From contig NZ_JAIKTS010000002.1 in the NCBI RefSeq assembly GCF_023556335.1, positions 1 to 64,000 on the forward strand: a stretch of DNA of 64,000 nucleotides, given 5' to 3'. Both the position numbers and the translations under genes were made by a program. The notes under the pieces are model-generated. The model did no database searches. It was given only the letters and a program-made list of their open reading frames with translations, and was not told the origin of the DNA. Origin of the DNA: Stenotrophomonas mori. GTDB lineage: Bacteria; Pseudomonadota; Gammaproteobacteria; Xanthomonadales; Xanthomonadaceae. Position 1 is the first letter of the stretch. The number at the start of each line of letters is the position of its first letter. Of this stretch, positions 58,220-64,000 are shown in pieces.

Positions 58220-60559
58220 ATGCGGGTGTTGACCCTGTGCCTGTTGCTGCTGCTCGGCCTGACGTTGACGATCGGCGGCGGCATGCTGCTCGCGCTGCAC
58301 GGCAGCGCTTTCTACCTTCTCAGCGGGCTGGTCCTGCTGCTGGTGGCCCGCGGCCTGTGGCGCCACCGCCGCTGGAGCAGCTGGCTCTATGCCGGCTGGC
58401 TGCTCGCACTGCTGGCCTGGTCGCTGTGGGAGGCCGGCCTGTACGGCTGGCCGCTGGCGACCCGGCTGGGCCTGCCGGTGCTGCTCGGCCTGCTGCTGGC
58501 GCTGCCGGCGGCGCGCCGTTCGCGCCCCTACGGCTACACCGGCCCGGCCGGCTGGCCGGTGCTCGGCACGAGCCTGCTGCTGGGCGTGGTGGCGCTGGCC
58601 GGCATGGCCCGCCACCCCCACGAAACCCGCGGCCGCCTGGCCGCCGCGCCATCCGCCGCCCCGCCCGCGGACACCACCGCGCCGGCGCCCGGCGAATGGC
58701 CCGCCTACGGCCGCAGCACCCATGGTCAGCGCTATTCGCCGCTGCAGCAGATCACCGCGGCCAACGTCGGCCGCCTGCAGCTGGCCTGGCAGATGCAGAC
58801 CGGCGACGTGCGCCTGCCCGACGACGTCGGCGAGACCACCTATGAGGCAACGCCGCTGAAGGTGGGCGACACCCTCTACCTGTGCACGCCCCACAGCTGG
58901 GCACTGGCGCTGGACGCCGATACCGGCAAGGTGCGCTGGCGCTTCGACCCGGGTGCGGGCATGGAACCGCAGCGCCAGCACCAGACCTGCCGCGGCCTGT
59001 CCTGGCATGCCGGCTCCGCGACGGAGTCCGCCGACGGCCGCGCCTGTGCCGCGCGCGTCTTCCTGCCCAGCGCCGATGCCAGGCTGCACGCCCTGGACGC
59101 CCGCACAGGACAGCCCTGCGAGGATTTCGGCGACCACGGTGCAATCGACCTGACCCACAACATGCCGTTCAAGCAGCCCGGCTACTACTACTCCACCTCG
59201 CCGCCGCTGGTGGCCGGCGACAAGGTGATCGTGGCCGGCGCGGTCAACGACAACTACGCCGTCGATTCGCCGTCCGGCGTCATCCGCGCTTACGACGCGC
59301 GCAGCGGGCGGCTGCTGTGGAACTGGGATTCCGGCAATCCCACCCGGACCGCGCCGCTGGACCCGGCCGACCCCGGGCAGGTCTACAGCGCCAGTTCGCC
59401 CAACAGTTGGGCGGTGGCCAGCGCCGACGAAGCATTGGGCCTGGCCTATTTCTCGATGGGCAACCGCACCCCGGACCAGCTCGGCATGTTCCGCAGCCGC
59501 GCCGAGGAGACCTATGCGTCCTCGGTCGTCGCGCTCGATCTGGCCAGCGGCCAGGTGCGCTGGGTGCACCAGTTCGTGCACCACGACCTGTGGGACATGG
59601 ACACCCCGGCACAGCCGTCGCTGCTCGACCTGGACCTGCCGCAGGGGCGCACGCCGGCCCTGGTGGTGCCGACCAAGCAGGGCGACGTCTACGTGCTCGA
59701 CCGCCGCACCGGCCAGGCGCTGCTGCCGATCGGCGAACGCCCCGCGCCGCGGGGCACCGACATCCCCGGCCAGCGGCTGGCCACGCATCAGCCCTATTCG
59801 GCGCTGAGCTTCGAACCGCCACCGCTGCGCGAAGCCGACATGTGGGGCGCCAGCCTGGTCGACCAGATGCTGTGCCGGATCCAGTTCCGCCGCCTGCGCT
59901 ACGAAGGCCGCTACACGCCACCGTCGCTGCAGGGCTCGCTGATCTACCCGGGCAACTTCGGCACGTTCAACTGGGGCGGCGTGGCGGTGGATCCACGGCG
60001 CCAGGCGATGTTCGGCATGCCCACCTACCTCGCCTTCGTCTCCACCCTGGTGCCCAAGACGCAGTTGGAAGGGCAGGCACTGAACACCGGCGAGCATGGA
60101 CTGAACGAGAACAAGGGCGCCGACTACGCCGTGGAACTGAAACCGTTCCTGTCGCCGCTGGGCGTTCCCTGCCAGGCGCCGCCCTGGGGCACCATCGCCG
60201 CGGCCGACCTGCGCACCGGCATGGTCGCCTACCAGTACCGCAACGGCACCATCCGCGACCTCTCGCCGCTGCCGGTGCCGATCCGCATGGGCGTCCCGGG
60301 CATCGGCGGGCCATTGCTGACTGCCGGGGGCGTCGCGTTCCTGGCCGCCGCCGTCGACGACAACTTCCGCGCCTACGACGTGGACAGCGGCAAGCTGCTG
60401 TGGAACGTGCGCCTGCCCGCCGGCGGCCAGGCCACGCCGATGACCTACCTGGACAGCCGCGGCCGGCAGATGGTGGTGCTGGTGGCCGGCGGCCACGGGT
60501 CGATCGGTACCCGCGCGGGCGATTACGTGCTGGCCTACACCCTGCCGGGTAGCGACTGA
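58220..60559 (+). CDS. gcd: Membrane-bound PQQ-dependent glucose dehydrogenase
   Basis: This is a 779-residue quinoprotein (E. coli Gcd is 796). ATG 58220 starts a five-helix N-terminal membrane anchor. The periplasmic eight-bladed propeller begins EWPAYGRSTHGQRYSPLQQITAANVGRLQLAWQMQTGD and contains HTP-type LYLCTPHSWALALDADTGKVRWRFDP, HDLWDMDTPAQPSLLDLD and GTFNWGGVAVDP. It oxidises glucose to gluconolactone and passes electrons to ubiquinone. No pqq genes are in the window. Confidence 0.93.
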   Translation: MRVLTLCLLLLLGLTLTIGGGMLLALHGSAFYLLSGLVLLLVARGLWRHRRWSSWLYAGWLLALLAWSLWEAGLYGWPLATRLGLPVLLGLLLALPAARRSRPYGYTGPAGWPVLGTSLLLGVVALAGMARHPHETRGRLAAAPSAAPPADTTAPAPGEWPAYGRSTHGQRYSPLQQITAANVGRLQLAWQMQTGDVRLPDDVGETTYEATPLKVGDTLYLCTPHSWALALDADTGKVRWRFDPGAGMEPQRQHQTCRGLSWHAGSATESADGRACAARVFLPSADARLHALDARTGQPCEDFGDHGAIDLTHNMPFKQPGYYYSTSPPLVAGDKVIVAGAVNDNYAVDSPSGVIRAYDARSGRLLWNWDSGNPTRTAPLDPADPGQVYSASSPNSWAVASADEALGLAYFSMGNRTPDQLGMFRSRAEETYASSVVALDLASGQVRWVHQFVHHDLWDMDTPAQPSLLDLDLPQGRTPALVVPTKQGDVYVLDRRTGQALLPIGERPAPRGTDIPGQRLATHQPYSALSFEPPPLREADMWGASLVDQMLCRIQFRRLRYEGRYTPPSLQGSLIYPGNFGTFNWGGVAVDPRRQAMFGMPTYLAFVSTLVPKTQLEGQALNTGEHGLNENKGADYAVELKPFLSPLGVPCQAPPWGTIAAADLRTGMVAYQYRNGTIRDLSPLPVPIRMGVPGIGGPLLTAGGVAFLAAAVDDNFRAYDVDSGKLLWNVRLPAGGQATPMTYLDSRGRQMVVLVAGGHGSIGTRAGDYVLAYTLPGSD

Positions 60560-60898
60560 CGGAGCGGCCGCACGGGCGCCACACGCCCGTGCCCGGGCCG
60601 GTATACGGGTCCGCGCACGCCACCGCGGGAACCGGCATGCAGGCCTGCGCCACATGCCGCGACGACCACGGCCATGGCCGTCGCGATGTGCCGGTCGGCA
60701 GGCCGGCACCGGCCACGCGCTGGAACCTCCCTGCCGCTTTTGGTAAGGTCCGACGCTTGTTCAGCGCACTGGCGATGATTGATTCCGCCCTTTCATGCGC
60801 TGCCTCGACGGCACGGCAACGGCTGCGGTGTTGATGCCCGCAGGCGCTTGCCCCTGCCTCCATTCCGTCGGCCTGTGGCCACGCACCGGGGAGAAACA
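60560..60898. other. Gap between gcd and the symporter gene
   Basis: CACGGGCG and CGCCCGTG (60571-60578, 60584-60591) form an 8-bp stem right after the gcd stop, a likely weak terminator without a T-run. A short AT-richer stretch near 60735-60790 may carry the symporter promoter. No gene is supported. Confidence 0.45.
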
Positions 60899-62575
60899 TT
60901 GGAACCCATCGACAATCTCGCTTCATTCCACCAGCTTTCAATGCCGGTCGTGATCGCCCTGCTGGTCCTGTTCTACGGCGGCACCCTGTGGCTCTCCATC
61001 CGCATCAGCCGCCGCGATGAAAGCGTCGACGGCTACATGACCTCCAACAGCCAGGTCGGCTTCGGTCTCTCCACCGCCAGCATGACCGCCACCTGGATCT
61101 GGGCCGCATCGTTCTACGCCGCCTCCACCTCCGGCTACAAGTACGGCATTTCCGGCCCGCTCCACTACGGCATGTGGGGCGCGCTGATGATCCTTTTCAT
61201 CTATCCCTTCGGACGCCGCATCCGCGCCGTGGCGCCGGACGCGCACACGCTGGCCGAAGTCATGCAGGCGCGCCACGGCCGCACCAGCCAGATGATCCTG
61301 GCCGGCTCCAACCTGGTCGGCAGCGTCATCAGCCTGATGGTCAACTTCACCGCCGCCGGCGCGCTGATGGCCATCCTCACCCCGCTGGACTTCCAGACCG
61401 GCGTGCTGATCGCCGGCATCGGCGTGCTCGCCTACACGCTGTGGTCGGGTTTCCGCGCGTCGGTACTGACCGATTTCGCGCAGGTGATCGCGATGCTCGG
61501 CGCCGCCGCGCTGATCATCCCGCTGGTGTACTTCGGCGCCGGCGGCACGCAGATGGTGCATGACGGCTGGAGCCTGCTCAGCAGCGAACAGGCCAGCCTG
61601 TGGTCCAGGACCGCGGTGCTGGAACAGGGCGCACCGTTCTTCGTCGCGGTGCTGGCCTACGCCATCGGCAACCAGACCATCGCCCAGCGCCTGTTCGCGG
61701 TGCGCGAGGACCTGATCAAGCCGACCTTCATCACCGCCACCGTGGGCTACGGCGCCACCGTGATCGGGCTGGGGATGATCGGCCTGATCGCGCTGCTGGT
61801 GGGCGTGGTGCCGGTGGATGGCGACCACAACAACCTGCTGCCGCAGATGGCCTCGAGCTACCTGACGCCGTTCTTCGTCGGTGTGTTCTTCGTGATGGTG
61901 ATCGGCTCGCTGTCCTCCACCGCCGACTCGGACCTGGCGGCGCTGGCCGCCATCGTCATGACCGACGTCTACGCGCGCAACCTGGCGCGCGGCCCGGTGG
62001 TGCCCGAGCGCATGCTGTGGGTAGGCCGCATCACCATGATCGTGGCCACCACGCTGGGCGTGGTGTTCGCCAGCTTCCAGCTGGACATCCTGTCGATGCT
62101 GGTGTTCGTCGGTGCCCTGTGGGGTGCCATCGTGTTCCCGGTGATCGCCAGCTTCTACTGGCCGCGGGTGACCAGCAGCGCCTTCAACTGGTCGGTGCTG
62201 GTGGCCGTGGTGCTGTTCATCCTCGCGCGCTTCGGCCTGGTGCCGCTGCACGGCGCGAGCGGTGCGGTGTTCGAAGCCCTGGCCGCGGTCGGTGCCGGCG
62301 TGGTGCTGGGCCTGATGAGCTTCGGCTTCTTCGGCCTGCGCTGCGCGCTGGTGGTCGGCGGCCTCGGCACCCTGGCCGCATTGCCGTTCATGCACGGCTT
62401 CCTGCGCGACTACCCGGTGCTGCTGAGTTCGCTCACCGCCTATGGCAGCAGCATGCTGGTCTGCACCGCGCTGAGCCTGCGCAGCCGCCAGAACTTCGAT
62501 TTCAACCGGATCCGGCAGCAGGTGACCACGTTCGCCGACGCTGCCGACGACGACAAGGAGAACTCGCATGCATGA
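60899..62575 (+). CDS. Sodium:solute symporter family transporter
   Basis: This is a 558-residue membrane protein. TTG 60899 has GGGGAG 5 bp upstream, which decides the start. About 13 transmembrane helices include the SSS motifs SVDGYMTSNSQVGFGLSTASMTATWIWAASFYAASTSGYKYG, LTDFAQVIAMLGAA and SLSSTADSDLAALAAIVMTDVYARN. The likely cargo is a small organic solute or urea-type compound; it cannot be told. Its stop is inside the ATGCATGA that starts the small partner gene. Confidence 0.92.
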   Translation: MEPIDNLASFHQLSMPVVIALLVLFYGGTLWLSIRISRRDESVDGYMTSNSQVGFGLSTASMTATWIWAASFYAASTSGYKYGISGPLHYGMWGALMILFIYPFGRRIRAVAPDAHTLAEVMQARHGRTSQMILAGSNLVGSVISLMVNFTAAGALMAILTPLDFQTGVLIAGIGVLAYTLWSGFRASVLTDFAQVIAMLGAAALIIPLVYFGAGGTQMVHDGWSLLSSEQASLWSRTAVLEQGAPFFVAVLAYAIGNQTIAQRLFAVREDLIKPTFITATVGYGATVIGLGMIGLIALLVGVVPVDGDHNNLLPQMASSYLTPFFVGVFFVMVIGSLSSTADSDLAALAAIVMTDVYARNLARGPVVPERMLWVGRITMIVATTLGVVFASFQLDILSMLVFVGALWGAIVFPVIASFYWPRVTSSAFNWSVLVAVVLFILARFGLVPLHGASGAVFEALAAVGAGVVLGLMSFGFFGLRCALVVGGLGTLAALPFMHGFLRDYPVLLSSLTAYGSSMLVCTALSLRSRQNFDFNRIRQQVTTFADAADDDKENSHA

Positions 62576-62699
62576 CCTACTGGTGAGCGCCTACATCCTG
62601 GTATGGCCGGCGGTGGTCGCCGTGGTGCTGGCCCTGATCGTGCGCGGCGTGTGGCGCGACAGCCGCCGCGCACGGCGGCGCGGCGAAGACATGGTCTGA
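62568..62699 (+). CDS. 43-residue membrane protein, putative transporter small subunit
   Basis: AAGGAG lies 7 bp before ATG 62568, and the start overlaps the symporter stop. The product has one transmembrane helix (YILVWPAVVAVVLALIVRGVW, about 9-29) and a basic C-terminus (DSRRARRRGEDMV). It matches the short protein found directly after such symporters in other proteobacteria. It probably forms a subunit or stabiliser of the transporter; experimental role unknown. Too short for most gene finders. Confidence 0.8.
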   Translation: MHDLLVSAYILVWPAVVAVVLALIVRGVWRDSRRARRRGEDMV

Positions 62700-62722
62700 G
62701 CCCTGGCGCGTGCCCGCCCGGC

Positions 62723-63373
62723 TCACTCCAGGGCCAGCGCGGGCACGTCGTACCAGTGCGCCAGCGGAAACCGCGCCGCGGTCCAACGGCGCAGGAAGCC
62801 GCGGCTGTCGGCGGCGATCACCGGATCGTCGCGGTCGTCGCGCAGGTTCCAGGCGACGCCGTGCAGGCCGATGCCGCGCGCGGCGAGCGCTTCCAGGGAC
62901 AGCAAGGTGTGGTTGATGCTGCCGAGCCGGCCCGACGTCACCAGCAGCACCGGCCAGCCCTGGCGGGCCACATGGTCGATGCACAGCAGCTGCGGGGTCA
63001 GCGGCACCATCAGCCCGCCGGCTCCCTCCACCAGCACCGCGTCGTACCGCGCGCGCAGGCGCGCGGTCGCGACGGCGATGGCCTCCAGGTCCAGCGCGCG
63101 CCCTTCCAGCTCCGCCGCAAGGTGCGGCGAGGCCGGATAGGCGTACAGCGCCGGCATGGTGGTGCCGTCGCGGTCCTCGTCGAACAGGCCCTCGCCCATC
63201 AGCCGCCGGTGCAGGAGGATGTCGTCCGAGACACCGGTACAGCCGGTCTGCACCAGCTTCTGGGTGATCACCCGGCGGCCCTGCCCGATCCACTGCCGCG
63301 CCAGCCAGCCGGTCGCCACGGTCTTGCCGATCCCGGTGTCGATGCCGCTCACGAACACCACCTCGCCGCTCAT
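62723..63373 (-). CDS. bioD: Dethiobiotin synthetase
   Basis: This is a 216-residue ATPase making dethiobiotin from DAPA, CO2 and ATP. The P-loop is [20 protein letters not shown], the Lys/Thr motif is ITQKLVQTG, and the core motif is [23 protein letters not shown]. The start overlaps the bioA stop as ATGA. This supplies biotin for AccB and LiuD encoded elsewhere in the window. Confidence 0.95.
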   Translation of the reverse strand: MSGEVVFVSGIDTGIGKTVATGWLARQWIGQGRRVITQKLVQTGCTGVSDDILLHRRLMGEGLFDEDRDGTTMPALYAYPASPHLAAELEGRALDLEAIAVATARLRARYDAVLVEGAGGLMVPLTPQLLCIDHVARQGWPVLLVTSGRLGSINHTLLSLEALAARGIGLHGVAWNLRDDRDDPVIAADSRGFLRRWTAARFPLAHWYDVPALALE

Positions 63374-64000
63374 CCGCGCAGGTCCCCGGCCTGCAGCTCC
63401 GCGACCAGCCCGACCATGCCGTCGCACAGGCGCTGCAGCTGGCCGTCGTCGATGACATAGGGCGGCATCACGTACACCAGCCGCCCGAACGGGCGGATCC
63501 AGATCCCGCGATCCAGCAGGCGCTGCTGGACACGTTCGGCGCGCAGCGGCGCGGCCAGTTCGATCACGCCGATGGCGCCGAGCACGCGCACGTCGGTGAC
63601 CTGCGCCAGGCCGCGCGCCGGCGCCAGCCCGTCGCGCAGGCCGCGCTCGATGCGCTGCACGTTGCCCTGCCAGTCCTGCGCCAGCAGCAGCTGCGTGGAA
63701 GCGAGCGCGACCGCGCAGGCCAGCGGATTGGCCATGAAGGTCGGCCCGTGCATGAACACGCCGGCGTCGCCGGCGGCGATGGTGTCGGCGATGTCGCGGC
63801 GGGTGAGCGTCACCGCCAGGGTCATGTAGCCACCGGTCAGCGCCTTGCCGATGCACAGGATGTCCGGCGCGATGCCGGCATGCTCGCAGGCGAACAGCCG
63901 ACCGCTGCGGCCGAAGCCGGTGGCGATCTCGTCGCAGATCAGCAGCACGTCGTGCTCGCGGCACAGCCGCGCCAGCTCGCGCAGGTACTGCGGATGGTAG
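63370..64000 (-). CDS. bioA: Adenosylmethionine-8-amino-7-oxononanoate aminotransferase (N-terminus cut by window edge)
   Basis: The C-terminal 209 residues of this class III PLP enzyme are seen; the N-terminal part lies beyond 64000. The visible frame opens [62 protein letters not shown], where the Lys before ALTGG is the PLP-binding residue. The later [18 protein letters not shown] completes the active site. It makes DAPA for BioD, which follows in the same unit. Confidence 0.95.
   Translation of the reverse strand, partial: YHPQYLRELARLCREHDVLLICDEIATGFGRSGRLFACEHAGIAPDILCIGKALTGGYMTLAVTLTRRDIADTIAAGDAGVFMHGPTFMANPLACAVALASTQLLLAQDWQGNVQRIERGLRDGLAPARGLAQVTDVRVLGAIGVIELAAPLRAERVQQRLLDRGIWIRPFGRLVYVMPPYVIDDGQLQRLCDGMVGLVAELQAGDLRG

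Noticed and set aside
57710-60709. 999-codon open frame on the minus strand opposite gcd
   Set aside because: It is a shadow of gcd and spans other genes; there is no domain or plausible start.
60779-60898. Longer N-terminus for the symporter
   Set aside because: The added residues are His/Arg/Pro-rich and unlike the family; TTG 60899 has a strong GGGGAG at proper distance.

Overview
The window is high-GC chromosomal DNA that reads as a member of the Xanthomonadaceae/Lysobacteraceae (Xanthomonas, Stenotrophomonas, Pseudoxanthomonas, Luteimonas, Lysobacter group). The protein sequences point there, and so does the housekeeping order cutA-dsbD-tlpA / aroQ-accB-accC-prmA-DUF3426-fis-purH / purD. 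GTAG-type REP palindromes like those of Stenotrophomonas support the same placement. The genus cannot be fixed by eye. There are no rRNA or tRNA genes, no CRISPR array, and no recognisable phage or insertion sequence.

Layout. 1-5.7 kb (minus strand): a minor-pilin operon (pilE, fimT/gspH, pilV, pilW) ending in an unusually large PilX-like protein with a predicted beta-helical body, followed by a truncated secreted DUF11-repeat protein. 5.8-9.1 kb (plus): cutA, a dsbD with two tandem periplasmic alpha domains, and a TlpA-like thioredoxin. 9.2-15.3 kb (minus): a czcICBA-like heavy-metal RND efflux operon lying inside the housekeeping block. 15.7-22.2 kb (plus): aroQ, accB, accC, prmA, a DUF3426 protein, fis and purH, closed by a strong terminator. 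22.3-26.4 kb: a heme-type TonB receptor (minus), then a small lipoprotein gene overlapping purD.

26.5-32 kb: an aldo/keto reductase with a coupled small ORF and a divergent LysR gene, an ExeM-like secreted nuclease, an anchored cytochrome c5 and a TetR regulator. 32-37.4 kb: leucine catabolism (isovaleryl-CoA dehydrogenase and both methylcrotonyl-CoA carboxylase subunits). 37.5-41.7 kb: the glyoxylate shunt (aceB-aceA, divergent LysR). The two blocks fit together, because leucine breakdown yields acetyl-CoA that the glyoxylate shunt can assimilate. 41.8-48.9 kb: a UbiB/ADCK-family kinase-like protein, opgB (glucan phosphoglycerol transferase) and a large MscK-type mechanosensitive channel, the last two both envelope or osmotic functions.

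49-53.3 kb: a lipocalin, a DAO-type oxidoreductase, a secreted unknown, a DUF6122 membrane protein, a YahK-type alcohol dehydrogenase and a YehS-like DUF1456 protein. 53.3-53.6 kb: three tandem copies of a 92-93 bp unit, each an inverted pair of GTAG REPs. 53.7-57.1 kb: a copper module (cueR, copA, copZ) with two divergent MerR-type promoters of 19-bp spacing. 57.4-64 kb: a DUF6165 protein, a tiny zinc-ribbon protein, a PQQ glucose dehydrogenase, a sodium:solute symporter with a 43-residue partner, and bioD plus a truncated bioA.

The most noteworthy points are the pilus cluster with its beta-helix tip candidate and DUF11 neighbour, the duplicated DsbD alpha domain, the paired CueR promoters, the REP array, the structured spacer where liuC might be expected, and the small-subunit symporter pair. 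None is proof of a new system; each carries a specific test.
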